Under the pieces are notes generated by a model. It saw only the letters and a program-made list of their open reading frames with translations, did not search any database and was not told where the DNA came from. The position numbers were made by a program, and so were the translations under genes. This document shows, one piece after another, positions 19,601-25,534 of a stretch of 42,098 nucleotides of DNA (the first letter of the stretch is position 1; the number at the start of each line of letters is the position of its first letter). Source of the DNA: Rhodospirillales bacterium (GTDB lineage: Bacteria; Pseudomonadota; Alphaproteobacteria; UBA828); assembly GCA_028818855.1 (NCBI GenBank), contig JAPPMY010000230.1, positions 1 to 42,098 on the forward strand, in the 5' to 3' direction.

Positions 19601-20814
19601 TCAGATGCCGCCGACGGACCAACCCGCAACGCCAGAGACTCGTGCGAATTCTGCGGGCTGGAGTAAACCCGGGTTGCCGGGCGATCCAGTTCCGGTTCGG
19701 CGGTCTTCAGACCCGGGCGCGGCTCGCGCGCGGGCTCGGGCGCCCGAATGGGGATCGAGCTCTCCGGTGCGGTCCCAGGCGAGGGCGGGACGGGATTTGC
19801 CTCCTCTCCCGGTCCCCGCTCCGAAGAGATTCGGTCGGCGGGTGCAGGATCAGAGCCGGCAGTCATCCTCAGCCCTTGAAGCGGGAGAGCCATATCCCCG
19901 ACCAGGAGCACGAGGCTCGAGGAATCGCTGTGAAGCCCGTGCACGGCGGGACGCACACCACCACTTGCCCGCTCGGCCGTCCCTGGGGGCAGCGGCTCGA
20001 TCTCGGGCAGGCGCAGCAGAAGGCGGGTATCGAGCCGGTCAGGCACCGACGGCGAGCGGCGGGCCTCCGCGATCAGCGTCTGAAGCGCCTGCCGGTCGCT
20101 CTCTTCCCACCAGGACGGCGCATGCGCCGCGAACGTCCGCGCCGCATCGTCGGTCTGCTCGGACGCGACCAGCATGCGCACGTAGTTCGCCGCGATACGG
20201 GGATGCGCGGAGGGCTGACGGAGAGCGCTCTCGTAGTGCGCCCTAGCCGTCCGGTAGTCCTCTTCGAAGACCGCGGCAACGGCGAGCCCGTTCTCGATCC
20301 AGGCGACGGTCGAGGGGTCCCGGGCAAGGTCGCGCGCTCGGATCAGGTGCCCCCGGGCCGTGTGGCTGTCTCCCAGCGTGAGGGACGCGCGGGCGGCGCC
20401 GAGCAGCGCCTCGGCCTTCATGCCGGGTGCATCGTCCGCGAGCGAAGCGGCACGCAGGAACCGGTCTCTCGCCTCGCCCGGATTGTTTCCCTGCAGTGCA
20501 ACGTAGCCCAGCCCGAGAGCCGGCTCCGGCGCGTCCTCGAAGCGCTCGGCGAGCGCAAGGTAGAGCCTCTGCGCCACCGCAGGCTGGCCGGCTGCAAGCG
20601 CGGCCGACGCGACCGACAGGTTGTTCTGCAACACCTGCTCGCCTCCCGGCGAACGACTCTCGCCGGGCAGTCCCCAGCAGGCCGCAAGCGAGAACAGGAC
20701 CGCAGCCATCGCAGCGACGCGCCGGACGGCCGCGAACGGGTTGCCCAGCGCATGCGCCTCGGGGCGCCCCGAGCCGGGCGGGAGCGGATGTCTCTCGGAG
20801 TGTGGTGTCGTCAT
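10669..20814 (-). CDS. cpaC: Giant Tad secretin (CpaC/RcpA) with TadD-like TPR head and 36 BON-like domains
   Basis: This protein has about 3381 aa from the ATG at 20814 (GGAG 7 bases upstream); a normal CpaC has roughly 450-550. Regions in order: a signal with lipobox (VLFSLAAC, Cys46), so likely a lipoprotein; TPR helices at about 60-250 that resemble TadD (ALGLGYVALQGNNPGEA, ALLGAARASLTLGD); a disordered P/A/E-rich part to about 715; the pilus-formation N-terminal domain at about 716-787 (LLGTGQRLSLEA, RVLFVMGRNLGRTTV); 36 tandem 64-residue BON-like domains at 788-3107; and then the secretin domain to 3381, with QVNLEVQIAEVQRSIAEEFG, LARPNVTANSGE, VPVLKDLPLVGGMFG and ELELIVTVTARLVE. It ends in SYYY. 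The secretin domain forms the outer-membrane channel of the Flp pilus. No frameshift interrupts the 10-kb frame. It follows the TPR-SPOR gene by 31 bases. Confidence 0.9.
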   Translation of the reverse strand: MTTPHSERHPLPPGSGRPEAHALGNPFAAVRRVAAMAAVLFSLAACWGLPGESRSPGGEQVLQNNLSVASAALAAGQPAVAQRLYLALAERFEDAPEPALGLGYVALQGNNPGEARDRFLRAASLADDAPGMKAEALLGAARASLTLGDSHTARGHLIRARDLARDPSTVAWIENGLAVAAVFEEDYRTARAHYESALRQPSAHPRIAANYVRMLVASEQTDDAARTFAAHAPSWWEESDRQALQTLIAEARRSPSVPDRLDTRLLLRLPEIEPLPPGTAERASGGVRPAVHGLHSDSSSLVLLVGDMALPLQGLRMTAGSDPAPADRISSERGPGEEANPVPPSPGTAPESSIPIRAPEPAREPRPGLKTAEPELDRPATRVYSSPQNSHESLALRVGPSAASEETLDAVEETAAGSHAATPAEAGMVARANVLLETGNLRLLSLAETSRVPASRRVAATPGSIAASAPVVGTLEAEAAPSAGSPVATGEAWAHHLGPDPAQAANAVRLAAAFRYDRGSHLAYSELPSSPVSLGPKPVAATARTDETRDLAAAPASGPQSTTLEDEGRSDPGRAPAPVESAASSPDVLVLPRDATRAAPGAGPDAVAAYASGTASFRIAGEARLLRWDTGPAPLESVAVLDGYANDDPFSASRASHRPILLASASPQLDDYLWQPEWMRPTGAANVRHTTMVAVDGADDPLAQMADAGTGAPAPGGEWSVLLGTGQRLSLEAAAAAVAVASPDIADVQLLSPRVLFVMGRNLGRTTVSVLGEDGSVFERDVAVVLDLALLRQLLAGEPGLQGVRVDGLARGVVLAGDAGSQEAADRALRLVAASLPEGVPVENNLDIGMDLSPLRALLAGEPGLAGVEVRRIGHGVALTGEVTAAETADRANRLAMASLPADVSVENNLRVVFDVEPLRAVLAAEPGLEGVEVKRLTRGVALGGEVDSPEAADRALGLATASLPDGLLVENNLNVELDLLPLRAALAGEPGLHRVHARRLARGVALTGKVDTPEMADRAFRIAVASLPEGILVESNLELQLDLSPLSALISGEPGLEDVEAQREGRGVVLTGEVASIEAADRARRLAAASLPDGTPVEDNLQLAFDAAPLRAALEDEPGLGRVQVQRLARSVVLSGGVDSPEAESRALRLAAASLPEGVPVEGELDVGPDLEPLRALFAGEPGLADVELQRIGRGVALTGEVASAEAAGRANRLAVASLPADVSVESNLRVVFDIEPVRAILASEPGLEQVQVKRLTRGVALGGEVDSPEAADRALRLATASLPDGLLVENNLDVELDLLPLRALLAGEPDLEKVEVKRVGRGVALTGEVGSAEAADRARGLAVASLPESVPVEDSLQVALDVQPLRELLAREPGLDRVRAKRLARGVALSGDVDSPEAADRALRLAAASLPEGLLVEDNLNVGLDLEPVRALMAGDPDLGDVQVRRVGRGVVLTGEVASAESADRAVRLAAAPLPEDLSVENNLRVVFDIEPLRAALAGEPGLQRVQVQRLARGVALAGEVDTPEMADRAVRVARASLPQGLLVENNLDLKLDLMPLIALVENEPGLWDVKVQRDGLGVALSGEVASLEAAERAHRLAVDALPEGSPVANHLRIVFDVAPLRALLAGEPGLDRVQVAKLARSVALSGEVASPAAESHALTLAAASLPEDIPVENNLKVGHDLDSLRALLAGEPGLEDVEVRRVERGVALTGEVASAEAADRARRLAVASLTDTALVENNLRVVFDIESLRAVLAEERGLGRVQVRRLARGVALTGEVDSPASADRTLRLAAASLPDGLLVENNLNVELDLAPLHAMLAGEPDLGDVQVQRIGRGVALTGEVASAEAADRALRLAAASLPESVLVENNLRVVFDIEPLRSLLSGEPGLHLVHVRRLARGVALTGEVASPAAADLALRLASASLPEGTVVENNLDVGLDLRPVRALMAGEIAFASVRVQRVGAGVALTGEVASADASDRAYRLAAASLPEGMPVENNLRVVADLEALRELIADEPGLEGVQVQRMGRGAALTGRVVSAEAAERTYRLAVASLPEGTPVGNTLRVEFDIEPLRAALADEPGLERVLVRRLARGVALAGDVDSPGAADRALGLATASLPAGLLVENNLTVTLELAPLRALLAREQGLEGVRVQRVGRGVALTGEVAWAEASERSYRLATAALPQGTPVENDLRVRFELAPLRTVLAGEPGLEGVQVRRLARGVALAGEVDSAADADRALRIAAASLPEGLPVENNLSIGLDLGPLRALLAGEPGSQDLSPLGAFMAGQPGLEDVAVQRVGRGVALTGEVASAEAADRAHRLAVTSLPETVPVENNLRVLFDIEPVRAALGAAPGLEQVSVQRLARGVALSGPVDSPEAEDRALRLAAASLPEGLLVENNLAVGLDLAPLRTFMAGEPGLAGVHVQRVGRSVALTGEVASVEAAERSLRLAVGSLPEGLPVENNLRVVFDIEPLRTVLAAEPGLDRVKAKRLARGVALAGEVASADMTDRALRLARASLPEGLLVEDNLSVVWDVEPARALLAAEPGLEGVLVQRLDRGLALTGEVASEQAAGRAHRLAAASLPEGVAVENNLRVVFDFAALRTLLAGEPELARVQVQGLAGGVVLTGEVASAEASERAQRIASASLPEGVPVENSLRVLPDIEPLRLALAAEPGLERVQAQRLARGVALSGEVESPVAEDRALRLAAASLPEGVPLENNLNVGLDLGPLRSVVAGDPELAGVRVERTGRGVALIGGVGSAAAAEQASRLAAALLPEGTHVETGLRVVPDIGPLRALLAGAPELDRVEVQQLARGVALTGDVDSHAAADLALRLATASLPEGMLVESSLNVRLDLAPLRVLLAGDPELRNVRVKRVGGGVALTGEAGSAEASERAARLATAALPEGIAVENNLRVAPDVEPLRALLAGEPGLERVQVQKLLRGVALAGDVASPEAAGRALRLAAASLPEGMLVENNLTVGLDLAPLRALMAAEVGFEAILVKRVDRGVALTGEVGSQVDFERAARLAAATLPEDALVENNLRTVLDIAPLRAALGTDPEFDGVRVRALEHGVSLVGEVNSAAAADRAQRLAAVSLPPGTAVENGLRIGGPLQVNLEVQIAEVQRSIAEEFGFNWELFGRSAEGSLGGGFRIGRQLPLPSAVGGVGGPGTIPPTVVDGLTSPSLVLSRTWEEIGITGMVDALAKAGLANVLARPNVTANSGETASFFSGGEFPLPSGFQDGVIVFEYKKYGVVLDFVPTIVDEGRIELTVRPEVSEPSQDNSVQVAGGVTVPVINVRRAETTVAMGDGESVVIAGLFSSASNEVQSGVPVLKDLPLVGGMFGHTSTRADELELIVTVTARLVEAGPAPNEAVAAGSGQTVNSYYY
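11494..18453 (-). repeat. Tandem array of 36 units of 192 bp coding BON-like domains
   Basis: The AGGTTGTTCTC box (plus strand; codes ENNL) recurs every 192 bases through this stretch. I count 36 units of 64 residues plus one 16-residue insertion. The consensus core reads RLARGVALTGEVDSPEAAD, then RALRLAAASLPEG, VENNL and PLRALLAGEPGL. Two classes mostly alternate. Class A has RLARGVAL with DSPEAADRA and LVENNLNV. Class B has RVGRGVALTGEVASAEAADR and VENNLRVVFD. Alternation therefore gives a 384-bp higher-order unit, with slips at units 3-4, 19-20 and 28-29. Units are diverged, not identical. Confidence 0.95.
13990..14037 (-). repeat. 48-bp partial unit inserted between units 23 and 24
   Basis: A 16-residue extra copy of the unit start (LGPLRALLAGEPGSQD) precedes the next full unit start (LSPLGAFMAG). 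The insertion is in frame. It looks like the scar of an unequal crossover in the array. Confidence 0.8.
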
Positions 20815-20845
20815 GATCGGGCTCCGGGACGGGCGTCCTGCGGTA

Positions 20846-21928
20846 TCAGTCACAGTCCACCTGCCGTACGGTTTGATCGGGGAAACGCGATGCCCAGGCA
20901 TCGCTCAGGGAGTCGTACGAGCCGCCGACGCGGGCTTCGATGGTCGCGTAGGCCGCGACCTCCCTGGTGTTGGGCTCCAGCACGGGCGCATATCCGAGCC
21001 CCTCGAGCTGCGCCATCCGCCGCTTCGCGTTCGCCTCGCGGGCGTAGACGCCGAGCGAGACCGCGTTCCTGAGAGCGCCGCTCAGCACGACGGCGATGTC
21101 GTGCACACCCTGCTCCTGGACCTCGCGCATCTTCTCCCTGGCGCTGCTGCGGCTCTCCAGGGGCGGCAGGTAGACCCGGTAGCTCCTGACCGTCTCGCGG
21201 CTCCCGCGCGCAACCTGCGCGCTCCCGGCACCACGCGCCCGGAACCATTGCCTCGCCTCCTCGACCGCGGCCATATCCGAGAACTCCCCGGTCGCGACAC
21301 AGAACTCGGCAAGGGCCGCGACCGAGCGCTGCGGCTCCGCGGGCAATGTGTCCGGATCGCCGCCGCCTTCCCGTGTTGCTGCAGTCGCAGCCCCGGAGGT
21401 GGAACCCGCGGCATCTCTTGCGTGCATGAGCTCCGCGCCGGCATCGCGGCCCTGATCGCCGTCTCCGGCCGTACCGCCGACTCCGCGGCCGAGCGAAAAC
21501 GCCCGGCGCGCCAGCTGCACGTAGATGTCGCCGAGGTTGCGGTAGACAGCGGCGGAGGGGCTGCGTTCCAGGATTGCGGCCAGGATCGCACGCGCCTCCT
21601 CCAGCCGGCCCTCCTCGACGTAGGCCACGGCAAGGTTGTTGTGCGCCTCGAACATGTCCGGATATTCGCGCGCGAGGCCTGAGAAGACCGCGATGGCCTC
21701 GTCCCTGCGCCCTTCCTGCATCTGCAGGATCCCGTCCAGGAGCCGCAGTTGCGGATCCCCGGGCTCGCTCTCCAGCAGCGGGCCGAGAAGGCGCCGCGCG
21801 TCCGCATGACGCCCCTCGGATGCGAGCGAGAGCGCGCGGTCGAAGCCGTCGCCGGCCGCTGCGGCGGCGGACAGCAGCATCGCCGCCAATGCCACGGACG
21901 CAACCAACGTCTTGCCGATCCTGGTCAT
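20846..21928 (-). CDS. Exported TPR protein with C-terminal SPOR domain
   Basis: This is a 360-aa protein with a signal peptide (TLVASVALAAMLLSAAAAAG). Two to three TPR units span about 28-140 (RALSLASEGRHADARRLL, AHNNLAVAYVEEGRLEEA). A low-complexity middle follows, then a SPOR domain at about 249-320 (SYRVYLPPLESRSSAREKM, then RRMAQLEGLGYAPVLEP). SPOR domains bind glycan strands stripped of stem peptides, so the protein could tie the pilus machine to septal or remodelled peptidoglycan in the periplasm. GGAGGA lies 4 bases before the ATG at 21928. It takes the place of a separate TadD-type TPR protein next to the secretin gene, but the secretin itself also carries a TadD-like head. It is 42 bases downstream of the 632-aa gene. 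Confidence 0.85.
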   Translation of the reverse strand: MTRIGKTLVASVALAAMLLSAAAAAGDGFDRALSLASEGRHADARRLLGPLLESEPGDPQLRLLDGILQMQEGRRDEAIAVFSGLAREYPDMFEAHNNLAVAYVEEGRLEEARAILAAILERSPSAAVYRNLGDIYVQLARRAFSLGRGVGGTAGDGDQGRDAGAELMHARDAAGSTSGAATAATREGGGDPDTLPAEPQRSVAALAEFCVATGEFSDMAAVEEARQWFRARGAGSAQVARGSRETVRSYRVYLPPLESRSSAREKMREVQEQGVHDIAVVLSGALRNAVSLGVYAREANAKRRMAQLEGLGYAPVLEPNTREVAAYATIEARVGGSYDSLSDAWASRFPDQTVRQVDCD

Positions 21929-21970
21929 GCTCTCCTCCGCTCTCCTTCGCCGCGGCCGGGGTCCTGCCCC

Positions 21971-23869
21971 TCACGCCGTGGTGCGGGCCTCGTCCCGTCC
22001 CGGCATCGCGGGACGGCCCGTGCTTGCGACCCCGGAATCCCCGTTGCCCGCGACCCAGCTCGCGATGTGCTTGTTGGCGATCGAGCGGATGCGCTCGTGC
22101 AACGCCTCCGAGACGATCGCGATGCGCTCGACATCCCCCGGAACCCGGGAGTCCGGGACCTCGGCGCCGCCGGGCCATCCCGCCGCCGTGCGCGTCGCCG
22201 TTCCGATCCCCCTGAACGTGTCCGCGGTCATGGACGCCTCCTCCAGCGCCGTCGGCGCGTCGAAGCCGCGGCCGCGCTGAATACGGTCGAGCGCCTGCTC
22301 CATCCGCCGCGCCGCCTCCAGGGTCTCGCGCTCTTCCTGCGAGAACGCGCTGCCCTCGGCCTCTCCCTTGTCCAGGGTCCAGCCGCCTTCCCTGCCGGCG
22401 CTGCGCATCGCGCTGTGGCCGCGCCAGGCGACCGTGGCGAAGACGAGACCGAGGCGTACCTGCTCGACCAGCCCCAGCGCCGTGAGGCGCCCGGCCGCGC
22501 CCCCCTCGACCTCGATCGCGCGGTATCCGGCGTCCGTCTCCTCCTCCGGATGCAGCCGGATACCCGTCGTCCGCGTCCCCTCCCGGGTCTGCGCGCCCGC
22601 ATCGGCCAGCAGCGCGGCCGCAAGCTCTTCCAGCCAGCGGGGGACACCCCGCCGCGCCAGGGCTCTCTCGAGCTCCGCCCGCACAGCCTCGGCGTCGTCG
22701 GCGCTGCGCAGCCGTGAGAGCGCATGGGCGAAGCCGATACCGTAGGTCTCGCGCATGCGACGCCGGACGCCTTCGGGAAGTCCGCCCGCAGCCTCCCTGA
22801 GGCCGCTCAGCTCCCGGTCGGGCGCAAGCTCGTCCAGGGGGGGGGATCCAAGCTGCAGGAGCCTTCCGGTCCCTTCGTTCGCCGCCCGGATACGCGCCTC
22901 CAGCGCGGAGATGTCGTTCGCGTCCGAAACTTCGGTTGCGGCGGGCTTCGGCGGAGATGCCGCAGGCGGGACCACCGAAGGTGGAAGCACTGCAGGCGGA
23001 GAGGGCCTGCCGCTATCCTCTTCCCCACTCTCCGTACTCGCAGCTTCCACAGCCTGCTCCGCGAGAGCCCGCAGCCAGAGGATCTCGCCAAGGTCGAAGG
23101 AACGCAGGCGGTAGCTCGTCATCGGCGCGTAATAGCTCCGCCCCGGCGCCTGTGCGCCATGCATGCCGCGCGTGCTACGGATGCCGCGCATTCCACGGAT
23201 GCCGCGCGTTCCATGGATGCCGCGCGTTCCGAGTCCGCCGTGCAGGCGGACAGCCGACAGCGCGGCGCGTGTCTTCAGGTCCTGCGTGTTCCAGGCCCGC
23301 TCGAGCACCCCGGCGAGCCCGGCCGTCGTCCGGCGCTGCGCATCGGCTCCCGACGGGGAACGCAGCCGCTCGCGCATCCGCACGGCGCAGAGCCCGAGGA
23401 GGCTCGATGCGCCCCCGGCCGCCTCCGCGTGCCGCTCACCCGCCTCGTTCCAGCGCTCTGCGGCCTCGTGCACCGCCGCCGCAATCTCCAGCGCCAGCAT
23501 CGCGTATCCCGCGACGGCCTCCGGCCGCACACCCGCGTGCACCTCGCCGCTGTGGATGTTGCGGATGCGGTAGCTCTCTCCCTCCGCCTCGACTGCGGCC
23601 CGGACGATCCAGGCGGCGGGGTCCCGCTGCCGCTCCGACCCCTCGGCGAGATCGGCCGGGACGATGCCGACGTCGCCCAAGAGGCGATTGACCAGCTCCT
23701 CCACAGCCTCCGGCAGGCGCCCGTGAGCGCGCGCCGCCTCCGCGAGCCTGACCCCGGTCCCGGGGTCCTCCAGAACGGACCAGTCCAGCGGGGTTCCGGC
23801 GTCCAGACGCTGCCTGACCGCCTGGGGAAGCGCCGCCACGGCGCGGGCGAAAAGTTTTTCCGTATTCAA
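21971..23869 (-). CDS. Unknown Tad-locus protein with internal duplication, 632 aa
   Basis: No family is recognised. I place the start at a TTG at 23869 (then NTEKLFARAV) because AGGAG stands 8 bases before it. The frame is open to a GTG at 23947, but the added residues look non-coding and no ribosome-binding site is seen there. No signal peptide or membrane segment is visible, so it is probably cytoplasmic. Two halves resemble each other: ALPQAVRQRL...LPEAVEELVNRLLGDVG and YRIRNIHSGEV in the first, and GLPEGVRRRM...VPRWLEELAAALLADAG and YRAIEVEGGAA in the second. A P/S-rich linker joins them. A hexapeptide repeat (TRGIHG-type) lies between. A C9 tract (coding strand) interrupts the linker at SPPL. 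It sits between cpaB and the TPR-SPOR gene, so a role in pilus assembly is likely but unproven. Confidence 0.75.
   Translation of the reverse strand: MNTEKLFARAVAALPQAVRQRLDAGTPLDWSVLEDPGTGVRLAEAARAHGRLPEAVEELVNRLLGDVGIVPADLAEGSERQRDPAAWIVRAAVEAEGESYRIRNIHSGEVHAGVRPEAVAGYAMLALEIAAAVHEAAERWNEAGERHAEAAGGASSLLGLCAVRMRERLRSPSGADAQRRTTAGLAGVLERAWNTQDLKTRAALSAVRLHGGLGTRGIHGTRGIRGMRGIRSTRGMHGAQAPGRSYYAPMTSYRLRSFDLGEILWLRALAEQAVEAASTESGEEDSGRPSPPAVLPPSVVPPAASPPKPAATEVSDANDISALEARIRAANEGTGRLLQLGSPPLDELAPDRELSGLREAAGGLPEGVRRRMRETYGIGFAHALSRLRSADDAEAVRAELERALARRGVPRWLEELAAALLADAGAQTREGTRTTGIRLHPEEETDAGYRAIEVEGGAAGRLTALGLVEQVRLGLVFATVAWRGHSAMRSAGREGGWTLDKGEAEGSAFSQEERETLEAARRMEQALDRIQRGRGFDAPTALEEASMTADTFRGIGTATRTAAGWPGGAEVPDSRVPGDVERIAIVSEALHERIRSIANKHIASWVAGNGDSGVASTGRPAMPGRDEARTTA
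22837..22845. repeat. Homopolymer of nine G (C9 on the coding strand)
   Basis: Nine consecutive G bases on the plus strand fall inside the 632-aa gene, coding GSPPL. A change of one base would shift frame halfway through the protein. Confidence 0.9.
23163..23234. repeat. Four tandem 18-bp units coding a hexapeptide repeat
   Basis: Units start at 23163, 23181, 23199 and 23217 with the core ATGCCGCGCGTTCCATGG and a few substitutions. On the minus strand they code a basic glycine-rich hexad (GTRGIH, GTRGIR, GMRGIR, STRGMH order as translated). The array is in frame with the 632-aa protein. Confidence 0.85.
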
Positions 23870-23982
23870 CGTCGTTACTCCTCGGGTCTGGCTGCGGCTC
23901 TGTGGGTTACGGTTGCCCGGGGTTGGTGACAGTGCCGGCCACGCCACCTGCGTGGCGATGACGCGGCACAGGTCGGACCGGC

Positions 23983-24918
23983 TTACTCGAGACGCGCATC
24001 GGCCATAGCCTCGTTGCGGGAAAGAGGCCGCGCCTCGTTCCCGAACGTCACCTCGCTGACCGCGCTGCCGCGCACCACCCTTACCGTCTTCTGCCGAAGG
24101 TTCTCCTCCGGCAGCGCCAACAGGCTCTGCATGTCCACCACGTCGAGCGGCTCGGCCGGCGCCCCGGCGGCCGCAAGCGGGCGCACCGCAAGCGAGAGCT
24201 CGCCCTCGAGCTCCCCAAGCGCGAGAAGGCCGGTCTGCGAAGGCAGGACCTCCAGCGTCGCCGTCACGATCTCCTTGCGATCCACCTCGTCCCCCGGCGC
24301 GGACGCCCCCGCCCCGCTGCCGATCCGCCGGTCGACCGCAACCACGCGCACGTCCTCCAGGATCGTGCGCGCCAGCACGTTCGCCTGGTCCCGCTCGCGC
24401 GAATGAGCGGTCAGCACCACGTCCACCCGATCCCCCGGATCGACCAGGCCCGAGTGGCGCGTGCCCGCGCCGAGCTTGACCGTGAGCGCGCGCATGCCGG
24501 GCTTCAGCACCGCTGCCAGGAAGCCCCTCTGGCGCGGCCCGACCAGGGACGGCCAGGTCACCGGCGCGCCCGCCGCGATCGCCTCGCGAACCACGTAGCC
24601 GTAGGGCATCTCGTCCTGGTCCAGCTCTTCGGTCCCGATGTGCCGACGCCTGACCAGATGCTCCTCGATGCCGGCCTCGGTCAGGTGCTCTTCCGTCAGC
24701 AGCGTGCCCACCGGAAGCGGCCGCGCGGCCGCCAGCACCATGATCTCATCCGGCTCCTCCACCACGACCGGCGCCGGCGCGACCTGCTGCGCAGGTGCCG
24801 CCGCCTGGGTCTGCACCGGCTCGGAGGCAGGCAGGATGAAGCGCATCACGAACACGGCCCCGATCATGGGAACGATGCCCAGAAGCGCGATGATGATGAC
24901 GGTGCGGTAGCGTCTCAT
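23983..24918 (-). CDS. cpaB: CpaB/RcpC pilus assembly protein (SAF domain)
   Basis: This 311-aa protein has an N-terminal membrane anchor (IIIALLGIVPMIGAVFVM) and a short P/A/Q-rich linker. A SAF domain follows at about 58-125 (VLAAARPLPVGTLLTEEHL, YVVREAIAAGAPV), then the RcpC-type domain (VLKPGMRALTVKLG, VDPGDRVDVVLTA, EVLPSQTGLLALGELEGELS). CpaB acts in the periplasm beside the secretin; in some Tad systems it helps gate or stabilise the channel. AAGGA lies 10 bases before the ATG at 24918. The gene follows cpaA by 18 bases. It is the normal-sized paralogue of the CpaB part of the fusion at 31784-34558; the two share long motifs. Confidence 0.92.
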   Translation of the reverse strand: MRRYRTVIIIALLGIVPMIGAVFVMRFILPASEPVQTQAAAPAQQVAPAPVVVEEPDEIMVLAAARPLPVGTLLTEEHLTEAGIEEHLVRRRHIGTEELDQDEMPYGYVVREAIAAGAPVTWPSLVGPRQRGFLAAVLKPGMRALTVKLGAGTRHSGLVDPGDRVDVVLTAHSRERDQANVLARTILEDVRVVAVDRRIGSGAGASAPGDEVDRKEIVTATLEVLPSQTGLLALGELEGELSLAVRPLAAAGAPAEPLDVVDMQSLLALPEENLRQKTVRVVRGSAVSEVTFGNEARPLSRNEAMADARLE

Positions 24919-24936
24919 GTCAGCATTCCTTCCCGG

Positions 24937-25410
24937 TCATATCCCGTCCGACAGCGCCCGCAGGGCGAGCACGATCACGGCAGGCGGCGCGATCGCGACC
25001 GCGAACGGCAGCTCCCGGCGCATGCGCCTCATCCTCTCGAACGGCAGAAGCGCGGCCATGACGAGCGCAAGCGCGAACGCCGCCATGCCGAACATGAAGA
25101 GCGTCAGGTGGAAGAGCGCAGGCCCGATCCAGACCCCGGCGACCGCGAGCAGCTTCGCGTCGCCCGCCCCGAAGCGCCCGGTCAGATAGAGCCCGAACCC
25201 GGCGGCGAGGACCGCCCCGCCGATCGCAAGGTGCTGCCAGAGGTCCGCCACCGGCCTCACGGCGCCCGCCGCCGCGTAGAGAGCGAAGAGACCCAGGAGC
25301 AGCAGTGGAACCGCATTCGGCACCTCGCGGCGGCGCAGGTCCGTCGCGACGCTCACGGCGAACAGCGCGCACGCGGCAGCCTCCGCGATATGGACGGCAA
25401 TGTTGGCCAT
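24937..25410 (-). CDS. cpaA: Prepilin peptidase CpaA/TadV (A24 family)
   Basis: This 157-aa polytopic inner-membrane protein carries both catalytic aspartates of the family: D24 in ATDLRRREVPN and D84 in GAGDAKLL. Length fits the short TadV-type enzymes that lack the methylase domain. It should cut the Flp prepilin after the glycine of EGVSAMEY at the cytoplasmic face. The ATG at 25410 is supported by a GGAGA motif 5 bases upstream; an ATG at 25422 just before is an alternative. It precedes cpaB by 18 bases and follows the Ig/barrel gene after 124 bases that contain a hairpin. Confidence 0.93.
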   Translation of the reverse strand: MANIAVHIAEAAACALFAVSVATDLRRREVPNAVPLLLLGLFALYAAAGAVRPVADLWQHLAIGGAVLAAGFGLYLTGRFGAGDAKLLAVAGVWIGPALFHLTLFMFGMAAFALALVMAALLPFERMRRMRRELPFAVAIAPPAVIVLALRALSDGI

Positions 25411-25472
25411 GCGTCTCTCCATCGGTCCCGGCGCGCCCGTCACTCGAACGCCGCGCGCTTCGCACCGAATGC

Positions 25473-25502
25473 GCCGATCGTCCGGCAAACCGGTCCACCG
25501 GC
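25473..25502 (-). terminator. Hairpin between Ig/barrel gene and cpaA
   Basis: An interrupted stem (GCCG/CGGC outside, CCGG/CCGG inside with a 4-base loop) lies in the 124-base gap. No T-run follows. It might separate expression of the surface protein from cpaA-cpaB. Confidence 0.3.
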
Positions 25503-25534
25503 ATGGGGCGTGAACAAGTGCACGGGCGCGTAAA

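Noticed and set aside
23163..23234. 18-bp tandem units considered as iterons of an origin
   Set aside because: They are in frame within a coding region and keep the hexapeptide; no DnaA boxes or replication gene are nearby.
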